The notes under the pieces: model-generated
The model's input: the letters and a program-made list of their open reading frames with translations, nothing else
What the model was told of the DNA's origin: nothing
Databases searched by the model: none
Translations under genes and position numbers: made by a program
DNA from: a gamma proteobacterium symbiont of Ctena orbiculata
GTDB lineage: Bacteria > Pseudomonadota > Gammaproteobacteria > Chromatiales > Chromatiaceae
DNA: 64,000 nucleotides
Direction: 5' to 3'
Assembly (NCBI GenBank): GCA_003058495.1
Contig: QBVC01000015.1
Coordinates: forward strand, 62,001-126,000
Shown: one piece after another, positions 19,021-28,755 of the stretch
Numbering within the stretch: position 1 is the first letter of the stretch
Layout of the letters: each line of letters starts with the position of its first letter

Positions 19021-19470
19021 ATGAACGGATTGATTGCCAATTTCCCCTACGACGGGGTGGTCACCGTGAACCGGGTAATCCTGAAACCTGGCTATAGCGT
19101 GGATGAGCTGCAGGAACGTGTCGCGGAGCTCTGCGAAAACGTCAAGACCTATCACTCGGATACCGGTTTCATCGGCGGCTTCGTCGCCCTCAACAGCGGT
19201 GAGATCTCCAACGAAGGCTCGACCATCGGTCAAGCGGTGGCGAGTGACCTCAAGGATCGCGAGGCATTGATCGTTACCTTCTGGAGGAGCTTTGCCGAGC
19301 ATGAGCAATCCCATCGCAGCGACAGCTTCCAACCGCTCTTCAGACGAGTCCTGGAACTGTGTGCAAACGGCAATGAGGAGATCGCCTACGACATGCTCTG
19401 GTCCGGCCAGGCCTACAGCCACGACGAGGCCAAGGCCGCACGTGAAGCCAAGGCACGCTTCGCGGCCTGA
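19021..19470 (+). CDS. Conserved protein of unknown function, possible dimeric alpha/beta barrel
   Basis: 149 residues, no signal peptide or membrane segment. The sequence alternates strands and helices: VVTVNRVIL, helix VDELQERVAELCENV, TGFIGGFVALNS, EALIVTFWRSFAEHEQ. That resembles ABM/EthD-type dimeric ferredoxin-like proteins with a W and H near the pocket, but similarity is only by pattern. It stands alone, with a good GGAG before the ATG and an intrinsic terminator after it. Confidence 0.7.
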   Translation: MNGLIANFPYDGVVTVNRVILKPGYSVDELQERVAELCENVKTYHSDTGFIGGFVALNSGEISNEGSTIGQAVASDLKDREALIVTFWRSFAEHEQSHRSDSFQPLFRRVLELCANGNEEIAYDMLWSGQAYSHDEAKAAREAKARFAA

Positions 19471-19482
19471 CGGCTGCAATGA

Positions 19483-19515
19483 AAAAGCCCCCAGCAACGG
19501 ATGGGGGCTTTGTTT
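19483..19515 (+). terminator. Rho-independent terminator
   Basis: Stem AAAGCCCCC / GGGGGCTTT with a short loop, followed by TGTTTT, 12 bases after the stop of the 19021 gene. The A-tract on the other side could also allow use from the opposite strand. Confidence 0.8.
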
Positions 19516-19592
19516 TCCTGGTTGCGCAATAATAGGGGGCATGACAACGACAGACGATGGCAAATAGCGCCACCATGGCGTAGGCCCAAACC

Positions 19593-20933
<1,341 letters not shown>

Positions 20934-20944
20934 CCACAATAGGT

Positions 20945-21910
20945 CTAAACCAAGCCCAGCAATTCTGAAGATCGGCTTATCGTCCAGTAGGCGCCGAGGC
21001 TGCCGACAACATAGCTGGAGAACAGGATGGCAGGTCTTGCAAACTCCCTGCCGCCGCCTGATCGAGCTACTATTTGTGCCAGCAGATAGACCGTGAGTAT
21101 CACGCCAAGCTGGCCAAACTCGACGCCCAGATTGAACGCCAGCAGGCTGAGTGGCAACTCGTGTTCCGGCAGCCCGACTTCACGGAGAGCGCCGGCAAAC
21201 CCCAGGCCGTGCACCAGGCCAAAGATAAACGCCACCATCCAGGGGAAGCGTCGCGCCAGGGTAGGTCTCTTATCCAACGATTCGGTTGCGACCAACAGGA
21301 TAGACAGGGCAATGACGATCTCTACGGGAGTTTGCGAGACGGCGACCACATTGGTCACACTCAATGCCAGGGTCAGGCTGTGCGCCAGGGTGAATGCAGT
21401 GACCGTCCAAACCAGTTGCCGCTGAAAGCCGACCAACAGGATCAGCCCCGCGACAAACAACAGATGATCCAAGCCAAGCAGGATATGCTCGATGCCAATC
21501 ACGATGTAGGTGGTCAATACCTGCTGCCAACTGCTTGCGCCATTGTCCGCGGCGGTAAGCTGCACGGTTTGTGTCTCGCTTGCCACTGACTGGGTGAAAT
21601 CATTGCCATTCAGCCATTCGATGCGAACCACCACATCTGCATGCAGCGGCAGATCGGTGAAACGGATCTCGCCAATCAATCCCTTGTCACCGCATTCGAT
21701 GACCGGCCCCTGCCGGCTGCAGTGCTGTGGATACCCCGGCTCCACTGTCGTGGCCAGGCGTTCGATCTGCTTCGCGGGGACCCAGAGTTGGGTGAATTTT
21801 CCGGGAGCGGCCTCGGTCAGATGTAGAAACGAAGAGCCCATGGCATGGCCAAGGGCGAGCTCGGTGAACAGCCACAGGGAGAGAAAGAGCAGGCCTTTAT
21901 CGATCTTCAT
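20945..21910 (-). CDS. HupE/UreJ-family membrane protein with periplasmic domain
   Basis: 321 residues: signal or first helix (about 8-22), a periplasmic beta-rich domain (about 25-130), then six hydrophobic helices from about 135. The motif GIEHILLGLDHLLFVAGL and FTLAHSLTLALSVT carry the histidines typical of HupE/UreJ, a family associated with nickel or cobalt permeation; HupE is a Ni permease. The last helices close with GVEFGQLGVI. The 4-base overlap with the upstream parvulin (21907-21910) shows the two are co-translated. Metal is unknown. Confidence 0.87.
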   Translation of the reverse strand: MKIDKGLLFLSLWLFTELALGHAMGSSFLHLTEAAPGKFTQLWVPAKQIERLATTVEPGYPQHCSRQGPVIECGDKGLIGEIRFTDLPLHADVVVRIEWLNGNDFTQSVASETQTVQLTAADNGASSWQQVLTTYIVIGIEHILLGLDHLLFVAGLILLVGFQRQLVWTVTAFTLAHSLTLALSVTNVVAVSQTPVEIVIALSILLVATESLDKRPTLARRFPWMVAFIFGLVHGLGFAGALREVGLPEHELPLSLLAFNLGVEFGQLGVILTVYLLAQIVARSGGGREFARPAILFSSYVVGSLGAYWTISRSSELLGLV

Positions 21911-22710
21911 GACGACTGGTGAAGAATTGTGTAGATGTTGCGCAACTCCTCGATCAGCCTGACCACCTGTTCATTTTGCTGCTGCTTCAGCCAATCCCGG
22001 CGCAACAGGGGCTGCAGCTTCTCAAACTCAGGCAAGGGTTCCTGATGCATATCCTGAAGGCGCAACAGATGCCAGCCCTTCGTGGAATGGACGACGTTCC
22101 ATTCATTCACCGGCAAATTGTCCAGTATCGCTACGAATTCTTCGCCGAAAGCGATGCTTAAAGCGGTGCGCTTGCGGCCGACGAATTGATGATAAGCCTG
22201 CTTGAAATCGGACGCCTCCTTTCCAGCCAATACCTCATGCATGATTGTATCGACTTCCAATTTCCCATTCTCACCCCGGTCACGAATGAGGACATGCTCA
22301 AAGTCGTAACTGGGCTGCTTCAGATAATTCGCGGATTTTTCCTGATACCAATCCTGCAGCTGTTGTATGCTGGGTTCCTTTTGCGCAGCCAGACTGCGGA
22401 ACAGGGATACCGTTTTCTGGATTACACGGTCCCTGATCATGGTGTCGTTCTCCGCCAGTCCCATCTCCAATCCCTTGCGGTAGAGCAGCTCACTCTGCAG
22501 CCAGGCATCCAACAGTTTTTTGATCTCCTGAGCAGAAGGGTCACGGCTCTTTTTCTGCTGAAACTCCTGAACCAGTTCATTCCTGACTCTGTCGTCGACA
22601 ACAATTAGATTTTCGTCGACATCGTCGCTCTGAAGCAGATCGCCGAGGTAAAACACCAGCATGCCGATAGCAATGAAGTGCAACATTGGCTCCTTTAACC
22701 AATTGATCAT
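21907..22710 (-). CDS. Membrane-anchored parvulin-type peptidyl-prolyl isomerase
   Basis: 267 residues from the ATG at 22710, chosen because AAAGGAC lies about 6 bases before it. An N-terminal membrane helix (MLHFIAIGMLVFYLGDLL) is followed by a SurA/PpiC-like helical chaperone region and a parvulin-like domain with DFEHVLIRD and GWHLLRLQD. The parvulin domain looks degenerate, so chaperone activity may outweigh isomerisation. The overlap with the HupE/UreJ gene suggests it helps assemble that protein or shares its substrate. Confidence 0.82.
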   Translation of the reverse strand: MINWLKEPMLHFIAIGMLVFYLGDLLQSDDVDENLIVVDDRVRNELVQEFQQKKSRDPSAQEIKKLLDAWLQSELLYRKGLEMGLAENDTMIRDRVIQKTVSLFRSLAAQKEPSIQQLQDWYQEKSANYLKQPSYDFEHVLIRDRGENGKLEVDTIMHEVLAGKEASDFKQAYHQFVGRKRTALSIAFGEEFVAILDNLPVNEWNVVHSTKGWHLLRLQDMHQEPLPEFEKLQPLLRRDWLKQQQNEQVVRLIEELRNIYTILHQSS

Positions 22711-22973
22711 TTTTTGTCCTTTTTCAGCTTTCACTGACGCAATCATCTGTCCCGGTTGTGAATGCCGGTCCACACCCATTCAAGCTGCAAATGAAAACAT
22801 GTCCCGATTAAATTTTATTAACATTTCCATGAATTAATTTTGATAAGGGAGGTGCCATGTAAAGGCAAAAAACCTTATCAATTGCGACATACCAATGTCA
22901 TCACGCGGGAATAAGATTCGCCACGCAAGCCGTCGGGTTTGCATGCCATAACTCTATCCTAGGGAGGATTCCT

Positions 22974-24932
22974 GTGATGAAAAAAGCGCTTAGTGCAGCG
23001 GTTGGTGTAGCGTTAGGCTGCAGCATCCAGCCTGTTGTGGTCCATGCGAAAAATGTTGACTACAAGGCGACAATTGAAGCAATCGGCATTTCATCAAATG
23101 CCGAAACGGTAAAAGGCACGGTCTTTATGGACCGTAACAGAAACGGTGCAATGGAAAGTTCCGAAAGGGGCATCAAAAACGTCCTGGTCTCCAATGGACG
23201 CGATGTGGTTAAAACCAACAAACATGGCTACTATGAACTACCGGCTTTCGAAGGTATGACTCTGTTCATCACCAAACCGGCGGGCTATGACATACCAGTG
23301 GATGAGGACAATATTCCCCAGTTCTTCTACCACCACTTGCCGGAAGGTTCGCCAGAACTCCGCTTCGGCGGCCTGCAGCCCACCGGTCCCCTGCCCGAAG
23401 CGATCAACTTTCCAATCGTCAGGAGCAAAAACAAAAAGCACGACGATGACGACGAATATGATGATAAGAAAGGAAAGCGCAACAGCGACAAGCGTTTCAA
23501 GATGATCATCATCGGCGACACCCAGCCCTACAGCAACAACGAAGTCGGTTATGTCCGCGACACCCTGGCCAAGGAGTTCGCTGCCATGGACATGGATGAT
23601 GTCGAGGGCATCATCGTCGAGGGTGACGTGCTGGGCGACGACCTCGGCCTCTATCCCCGCTTCAAGCAGATTCTCGGCGTAGCCGATACACCCCAGTACT
23701 ATGTGCCCGGCAACCACGACCTGGACTTCGACGCCGCAACCGATGAGAACTCCTTCGACACCTTCAAGCGTGAATGGGGTCCCGCCTACTATTCATTCGA
23801 CATCGGCGATGTGCACTTCGTGACCCTGGACAATGTCCAGTACCCCTGCATAAACCACGATGGGGAACATGCCTTCTGTGACGCCAGCAATACCTATAAC
23901 GGTTATGTCACCGAGCAGCAGATGGAGTGGCTTGCGAACGACCTCGCCCATGTGCCGATGGACAAGCTGGTGGTACTGAACATGCACATCCCGATCATCT
24001 CATTTGTAGACAGCGGGTCAAACAAGCATCAGACCGACAACGCCGGCGATATCTACCGTCTGCTGGAGGGTCGTCCCGCCTTGGCGCTGAGTGGACACAC
24101 CCACACCCTCGAACACTTCGAACCCGGCGAGGGGGCCCGTCCCGGCATCGCCGGGCTCGACATCCCGGCGACTCCCTTCCCTCAGATCATCACCGGCGCC
24201 GGTTGTGGATCCTGGTGGAGCGGCGATTTCGATGATGACGGCGTACCCATGTCCTATCAGCGCCTGGGCGCCAAGCGCGGCTTCATGGTGTTCGAATTCG
24301 ACGGCAACAGCTTCAAGGACAGCTTCAAGGCGACTGGCGAGCCGGATGAGAAGCAGATTGCGGTCAGCATGCTGACCCCCACCTTCGTCGATTGGTACGG
24401 CCAACTGCTCGACTGGTTGCGGGCCGGCGCGGACGGCATTCCGCCGGTGAACATCAACGACCTTGAAGACAACATGATCATCCCCGTGGACGAGTTGTAC
24501 GGAACCACGCTCACGGCCAATGTCTGGAACGGCTCCAGCGCCACCAAGGTCTGGGTAGAGATCGACGAGGGTGACAAGATCGAAATGGTGCGCAGCGAAA
24601 ACACTCTGGATCCCTTTGCCCTGGAGAAGCAGATGTATGTTTTCCGTTTTGCCGCAGAAAGCACGTCCGGCAATCCCCGCACCCAGGGATTCGAGCTCTG
24701 GACTGGCGCCACTCATGGTCCGAGCAGCCCTCGCCCATCTGACGAGTGGATGCACACCGACAACTCCAACCACCTCTGGGAGGTCGCCCTGCCCAGCGAT
24801 CTGGAGAACGGCGTTCACACTGCCAAGGTCACGGCGAAAGACAAGCATGGACGCAAGTATCACGAGACCGTGGTATTCGAGATTCGTGATCAGCGACCTG
24901 AGCCCTTCGCACGTAACTACCTGTTTGACTAA
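22974..24932 (+). CDS. Secreted calcineurin-like phosphoesterase with SdrD-like N-terminus
   Basis: About 651 residues with a signal peptide ending near VVHAKN. Residues about 45-100 match an SdrD/Cna_B-type domain (GTVFMDRNRNGAMESSERGI, then NKHGYYELP). A strongly charged linker of Lys and Asp (about 154-170) precedes the metallophosphoesterase domain. Its metal motifs are GDTQ, GDVLGDDLG, GNHD, MHIP and GHTH. The C-terminal part is the calcineurin-like C-terminal domain. GTG at 22974 and ATG at 22977 both suit the AGGGAGG upstream. It is divergent from the parvulin gene. Confidence 0.88.
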   Translation: MMKKALSAAVGVALGCSIQPVVVHAKNVDYKATIEAIGISSNAETVKGTVFMDRNRNGAMESSERGIKNVLVSNGRDVVKTNKHGYYELPAFEGMTLFITKPAGYDIPVDEDNIPQFFYHHLPEGSPELRFGGLQPTGPLPEAINFPIVRSKNKKHDDDDEYDDKKGKRNSDKRFKMIIIGDTQPYSNNEVGYVRDTLAKEFAAMDMDDVEGIIVEGDVLGDDLGLYPRFKQILGVADTPQYYVPGNHDLDFDAATDENSFDTFKREWGPAYYSFDIGDVHFVTLDNVQYPCINHDGEHAFCDASNTYNGYVTEQQMEWLANDLAHVPMDKLVVLNMHIPIISFVDSGSNKHQTDNAGDIYRLLEGRPALALSGHTHTLEHFEPGEGARPGIAGLDIPATPFPQIITGAGCGSWWSGDFDDDGVPMSYQRLGAKRGFMVFEFDGNSFKDSFKATGEPDEKQIAVSMLTPTFVDWYGQLLDWLRAGADGIPPVNINDLEDNMIIPVDELYGTTLTANVWNGSSATKVWVEIDEGDKIEMVRSENTLDPFALEKQMYVFRFAAESTSGNPRTQGFELWTGATHGPSSPRPSDEWMHTDNSNHLWEVALPSDLENGVHTAKVTAKDKHGRKYHETVVFEIRDQRPEPFARNYLFD

Positions 24933-24965
24933 GCCGATAACCGTTCATTACAGATGATCGGTAGG

Positions 24966-24997
24966 AGGGAAGGCAGCAATGCCTTCCCTTCTTTTTG
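24966..24997 (+). terminator. Rho-independent terminator after phosphoesterase
   Basis: Stem AGGGAAGGCA / TGCCTTCCCT with a GCAA loop, followed by TCTTTTT. Confidence 0.85.
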
Positions 24998-25018
24998 AAC
25001 GACCGGTCAGGCAGTCAT

Positions 25019-25537
25019 CTATTTGATTGTGACGTTACCGCTTTTATCGACGACCGCCAAAACCCTGTCACCCCATTTGGGTATCCTCTGACCCAACCAG
25101 GGAATGGACATTGTCTTGGAGGTGTACGCCGCCATGACCCCGCCGCCGTGACCCAACATGGCCGTTGCCGCCTTTCGCATAAACTCTTTTCCTTTATCGC
25201 CTTCAGCCACGTTGCAACCCAAGAACAGAACCGTTGCCGGTTTTGCCAGGTATTGGGAACAGGCATTCTTTAAAAGACCGACATTTGATGACCTGATCGG
25301 CCCCTTCGGCAGGTGGATATATCCGCGGCTGCCGTGGGTATGAAATATAACATCGCTGATCGGGCCGCTGCGGAGATAAAAGAGCTTGAAAAAATCCCTC
25401 ACGCCCCAAATCGAATCGACTCCACCATGATAGATTCTCTTGTCTTTTACCAGATAGTGTTCGTCTTCGTAGTGCTTTTTGTATCCCTTTCTGCGCAATG
25501 CATTGTCGGTATAGTCATAAAGATGCAATTCACTCAT
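25019..25537 (-). CDS. Small protein with DUF4347/caspase-like (CHAT-type) motif
   Basis: 172 residues. The core reads DVIFHTHGSRGYI (His68) ... ATVLFLGCNVAEG (Cys108) ... LGHGGGVMAAYTS. This is the His-Gly and Cys dyad spacing of caspase-fold peptidases in the CHAT/DUF4347 group. DUF4347 usually sits at the N-terminus of giant surface adhesins; here it is a stand-alone cytoplasmic-looking protein without a signal peptide. It faces the phosphoesterase terminator and has no obvious partner gene. Catalysis is inferred from motif only. Confidence 0.68.
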   Translation of the reverse strand: MSELHLYDYTDNALRRKGYKKHYEDEHYLVKDKRIYHGGVDSIWGVRDFFKLFYLRSGPISDVIFHTHGSRGYIHLPKGPIRSSNVGLLKNACSQYLAKPATVLFLGCNVAEGDKGKEFMRKAATAMLGHGGGVMAAYTSKTMSIPWLGQRIPKWGDRVLAVVDKSGNVTIK

Positions 25538-25857
25538 AACCGTATCGCCTCCGTACTCAAACCCTTCTCTGTGGCAAGAGTTTTGCTATGATCCAGATGT
25601 CTTTTCCAATAGTGAACGCATAAACCAGCGCCAGACATAAAGTGCGGATGCTTCTTTGATCCAAACCGAGAGTTGCTGAAACAGACAAACGAATAGGGTC
25701 GTTCAGGCGTCACTTATGCAAGGCGTCTGGTTATGCCGCTTTCACCCTGACATGCCGCATAACCAAATAGTTATAAAATAGTATTGATACAAGCTGTGAA
25801 TTATTAACTTTATTTTTTTACAAAAATTATTGCTTTGATTTGATAACTCGGCGTTGC
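25538..25857. other. Intergenic region with one inverted repeat, no gene seen
   Basis: The 320 bases between the caspase-like gene and yciI are A+T-rich at the distal end. They contain GGTTATGC at 25729-25736 paired with GCATAACC at 25757-25764 (20-base loop). No small protein or RNA is convincing. Confidence 0.45.
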
Positions 25858-26148
25858 TTAGACATCGAGCAAAAAGTCGAGCCGCTCGATGGTCTGTCCT
25901 GGTGTAATCTCCAATATTTCCGCACTGACCACCTCTTGCGCCACAAACGGGTCGTCGCTGATCCGGCTTTGCAGATCTGAAAGCGAGGCATTGTGCGCGA
26001 GGAGCGCGCCACCCAAACCCGGTTGAATGGTGCCGGCGAGCAAAAATACACCCTCATCAAAACCACGTTCGAGCCAGGCAGTGTGGCCGCTCATATAGGT
26101 TCCGGCCTGGGATTTGTTGACAGAAAATTTGAGTATGATCACAAACAT
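25858..26148 (-). CDS. YciI-family protein
   Basis: 96-residue YciI/YCII domain protein of ferredoxin-like fold. The family pattern is visible as MFVIILKFS at the start, SGHTAWLERGFDEGVFLLAG (the conserved H and W), and the C-terminal DDPFVAQEVVSAEILEI. YciI proteins are small uncharacterised enzymes, some with chlorohydrolase-like or lactonase activity. It lies 52 bases downstream of the tetR gene and is likely in its operon. Confidence 0.9.
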   Translation of the reverse strand: MFVIILKFSVNKSQAGTYMSGHTAWLERGFDEGVFLLAGTIQPGLGGALLAHNASLSDLQSRISDDPFVAQEVVSAEILEITPGQTIERLDFLLDV

Positions 26149-26200
26149 AGCTGTTTCCTTTTCAGGCTGTAGAATATCTTCATGGCCATGTCCCTATCGC

Positions 26201-26761
26201 TCACAGTGAGTCAAGCCAAGCGCACATCTTATCCACTTCCCGGGTGACGTACTCGAGGTCGTTGAAGGCATTGCCTAGGGTTGCGACGCCCTGACTCCAT
26301 GCCAAAACATGCAACGCCAGGCCATCGGCCTCATCCCGACAGCCCAGCAGAGTGAACTGCTGTTTCAGCCACAGCCGAAACAGGGTGAAGACCTTGCTCG
26401 CCTCATCCTTCGAGCCGTGGTTCAACTTCGCAAGTTCCGTACACAAGGTTCCCACGGGACAGCCGTAGTCTTTGATCATTGTCCAATTCGTCAGGAGTAT
26501 TCTGAGGTAGCGCTTGATCCGGTCCTGCGGGGAAGCGCCCTCCTCCTCCCAATCCACCAGCATGCGCTCTGTCCTCTGCAGGCGGGCCTCGATAACGGCA
26601 TCGAGAATCTCATCCTTGCTCTTGAAGTGATGGTAAAAATTACCGCGCGAGATATTCACCACCTTGGCGATATCCGCAAACGATGTATGCTCGAAACCCT
26701 GCCGGTAGAAGAGATCGTCGGCGGCCTTCACTATCTGATGTCGTGTCCCACGCTGGGCCAT
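26201..26761 (-). CDS. TetR-family transcriptional regulator
   Basis: 186 residues from the ATG at 26761 (MAQRGTR); an upstream ATG at 26776 is less well spaced. The N-terminal HTH is canonical: DDLFYRQGFEHTSFADIAKVVNISRGNFYHHFKSKDE (residues about 14-50). The C-terminal domain is a generic TetR_C type with the cysteine in DYGCPVGTLCTELAK. The promoter just upstream is overlapped by an inverted repeat, so autorepression is likely. The YciI gene follows on the same strand. Effector unknown. Confidence 0.92.
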   Translation of the reverse strand: MAQRGTRHQIVKAADDLFYRQGFEHTSFADIAKVVNISRGNFYHHFKSKDEILDAVIEARLQRTERMLVDWEEEGASPQDRIKRYLRILLTNWTMIKDYGCPVGTLCTELAKLNHGSKDEASKVFTLFRLWLKQQFTLLGCRDEADGLALHVLAWSQGVATLGNAFNDLEYVTREVDKMCAWLDSL

Positions 26762-26833
26762 AACACTACCTTTCACTATCTCCTGAACCGGACCGCTGGA
26801 ACCCGCTACGCCACCTGGCTTGGCTCAGGATCC

Positions 26834-26887
26834 AAATTAGGACAATTGACCTACTCTCAAACTAGGGCGTTTGTCCTAATTTGTCAA
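26834..26887 (-). promoter_or_regulatory. tetR promoter with overlapping operator candidate
   Basis: On the minus strand, TTGACA (26882-26887), a 17-base spacer and TAGTTT (26859-26864) make a promoter aimed at tetR. AAATTAGGACAA (26834-26845) and its inverted copy TTGTCCTAATTT (26871-26882) flank the -10 element and reach the -35. This gives a two-half-site operator. Autoregulation by the adjacent TetR protein is the simplest reading. Confidence 0.65.
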
Positions 26888-26982
26888 GGGATTCAATCGC
26901 AGATCAATTCGACGCGCTTCCGCTTTCTCTTCTGTGACCGGGATTGAGTATCGGATCGCCCACAACATCCGATCGGATGAGG

Positions 26983-27133
26983 ATATGGCGCGCCCGGAAG
27001 GATGATTCGCGCTTCGCGCTCATGCTGCGGACCTTCGGTCCTTGTCGAACCGGCCTTTGAAGTCGGAGGTTCGAAGCTATCTGGACAACATATTAAAAAA
27101 GGGGGCCTGCTTACGCAGACCCCCTTTTTTAAT
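26983..27133. repeat. tRNA-Arg 3'-end copies downstream of tRNA-Arg
   Basis: 26983-27003 repeats, in the same orientation as the tRNA, the last 18 bases of the tRNA-Arg gene plus the following three (21 bases identical to 27132-27152). 27061-27074 holds the T-arm sequence GTCGGAGGTTCGAA in the opposite orientation, followed by a degenerate acceptor and the same CATATTAAAAAAGGGGG tail. Between them is a G+C-rich module, also present in altered form at tRNA-Ser. Confidence 0.75.
27089..27133 (-). terminator. Terminator of tRNA-Arg (bidirectional)
   Basis: A long stem in which TTAAAAAAGGGGG pairs with CCCCCTTTTTTAA around a short GC-containing loop, directly adjoining the tRNA 3' end. The A/T runs on both sides would terminate transcripts from either direction. 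One arm is part of the inverted tRNA 3' copy. Confidence 0.85.
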
Positions 27134-27134
27134 A

Positions 27135-27211
27135 TGGCGCGCCCGGAAGGATTCGAACCTCCGACCCCCTAGTTCGTAGCCAGGTACTCTATCCAGCTGA
27201 GCTACGGGCGC
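27135..27211 (-). tRNA. tRNA-Arg (anticodon ACG)
   Basis: A 77-base cloverleaf with encoded CCA. The acceptor GCGCCCG pairs with CGGGCGC, the D-arm has AGCTCAGCTGGATAGAG, the anticodon loop CTACGAA reads ACG, and the T-arm is GGAGGTTCGAATCCTTCC. The anticodon stem has one G-T pair and the T-stem is slightly imperfect. Confidence 0.95.
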
Positions 27212-27227
27212 CTTTTGTGGAACGCGA

Positions 27228-27256
27228 ATTCTGAAGATTTATCGCCCTTTTGTCAA
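27228..27256 (-). promoter_or_regulatory. Promoter of tRNA-Arg
   Basis: On the minus strand TTGACA (27251-27256), 17 bases and CAGAAT (27228-27233) lie just before the tRNA, with a G+C-rich discriminator. Confidence 0.7.
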
Positions 27257-27272
27257 TGGCATATGAACGCCA

Positions 27273-27315
27273 TCCCGATCTCGCCAGGCTCCGTCAGCGA
27301 GTCGAGAGATCGGGA
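27273..27315 (-). other. Stem-loop downstream of photolyase
   Basis: TCCCGATCTC (27273-27282) and GAGATCGGGA (27306-27315) form a perfect 10-base stem around 23 bases, about 40 bases after the photolyase stop. There is no T-run on either side, so terminator function is uncertain. Confidence 0.4.
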
Positions 27316-27357
27316 TATATCTTGAAGATAGCGGTATGGACCCACACCGTCCTTGAT

Positions 27358-28755
27358 CTACCCGCTAGCCCCGCGAATGACCGCCTGATAACGTTGCAGG
27401 GCCCGGTCGCGGCTGGCCCCCAGGTCCACGAGTGGCGCAGGCTCAATGCCATCACCCAGCCAGCGGCGGATATACTCACCCGCCGGATCGAACTTCCTTG
27501 CCTGTAACTGCGGGTTGAAGATCCGGTAGTAGGGCGCGGCGTCGGTGCCGCACCCTGCCACCCATTGCCAACCCAGGGTGTTGCTAGCCAGGTCTGCATC
27601 CACCAGGGTATCCCAGAACCAGGCCGCACCCTGGCGCCAATGTATGCCCAGATTCTTGGTCAGGAAGGAGGCTGCGACCATGCGCACCCGGTTGTGCATC
27701 CAGCCACTCTCCCAGAGCTCGCGCATGCCGGCATCCACCAATGGAATACCGGTTTCTCCCCGCTGCCAGGCCCTGAGCCGGCGGTCGTTGTGATCTTGCG
27801 CCCAGGCGCCTGGGCGCTCGAAGCGCCCATTCAAGGAGATGGCCGGAGAACGGGGATAGGCGTGCAGCAGATGGCGTGAAAACTCGCGCCATCCGATCTC
27901 TGCGAGAAAGCGGCGGATACCGGCGCGCGCCCCTTCATCGGCTTTATGGGCCAGCCGTCCCTGGCAGACGGCGTAGAGACGCGCTGCGCTCAGTTCACCA
28001 AAATGGAGCGCCGCCGAGAGACGACTCGTCCCCTGACGAGCGGGAAAATCGCGCCAGTCGTCATAGCCGTCAATGCGCTCCTGCAGGAAGCGGGAGAACG
28101 CCTTAAGGGCGGAAGACTCTCCCGGCGACCAGTAGGCCTGGAGCTTCCGATGCCAGGGATGCGCATCCAGCAATCCCAGCTTTTCCACTTCCAGCGGATC
28201 CGCGGGGAGTGGATCAGCGGCGGGCCTCGGCCTCGGGAATAAACGCTGCTCCACGCCATTTCGCTGCAGAAGATCCGAGACATGGCGCCAAAAAGGGGTA
28301 AAGACCTTATAGGGCGTGCCGTCTTTCTTGGCTACCCGTTCAGGTGGTAACAGGCTGTCGTCATGAAAGGTCTCAACCTCGATTCTACCCCTCTCCGCCA
28401 AGGCGCACAGATCGGCCTCGACTTCTCCCTGGCCGGGTTCGACGACACGGTTACAATAGAGCTTCGCCACCGCACGTCTGGTGAGGAATCCCTTCATCTC
28501 CCCCTCGGCGTCGCCCTTCAGGCATGCCAACGGCACGCCGATCTCCGCCAGGTCCTGTTGCAGCGCAAGCAGGCTTTGATGCAGATACCAGCGGTTGGCG
28601 CCGCCTAGGGCCCAGCCATCGGCCGGCCGCGGGTCGTGAATATAGAGGGCCAACACGGGATGGCCGCTGACCAGGGCCGCGTGCAACGCCGGATTGTCCT
28701 GCAACCTCAGGTCGCGGCGAAACCAAACCAGGGCGAATGGTCGCTCAGCCGGCAT
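27358..28755 (-). CDS. phr: Deoxyribodipyrimidine photolyase
   Basis: Blue-light DNA repair flavoenzyme that splits cyclobutane pyrimidine dimers, 465 residues from the ATG at 28755. The start MPAERPFALVWFRRDLRLQDNPAL gives the photolyase/cryptochrome N-terminus. The FAD-binding half has SRLSAALHFGELS, EIGWREFSRHLL and the very typical WMHNRVRMVAASFLTKNLGIHWR, ending in GTDAAPYYRIFNP. Class I CPD type is likely. Its start overlaps the end of the MerR/B12 gene by 11 bases, so light-controlled co-expression is probable. Confidence 0.96.
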   Translation of the reverse strand: MPAERPFALVWFRRDLRLQDNPALHAALVSGHPVLALYIHDPRPADGWALGGANRWYLHQSLLALQQDLAEIGVPLACLKGDAEGEMKGFLTRRAVAKLYCNRVVEPGQGEVEADLCALAERGRIEVETFHDDSLLPPERVAKKDGTPYKVFTPFWRHVSDLLQRNGVEQRLFPRPRPAADPLPADPLEVEKLGLLDAHPWHRKLQAYWSPGESSALKAFSRFLQERIDGYDDWRDFPARQGTSRLSAALHFGELSAARLYAVCQGRLAHKADEGARAGIRRFLAEIGWREFSRHLLHAYPRSPAISLNGRFERPGAWAQDHNDRRLRAWQRGETGIPLVDAGMRELWESGWMHNRVRMVAASFLTKNLGIHWRQGAAWFWDTLVDADLASNTLGWQWVAGCGTDAAPYYRIFNPQLQARKFDPAGEYIRRWLGDGIEPAPLVDLGASRDRALQRYQAVIRGASG

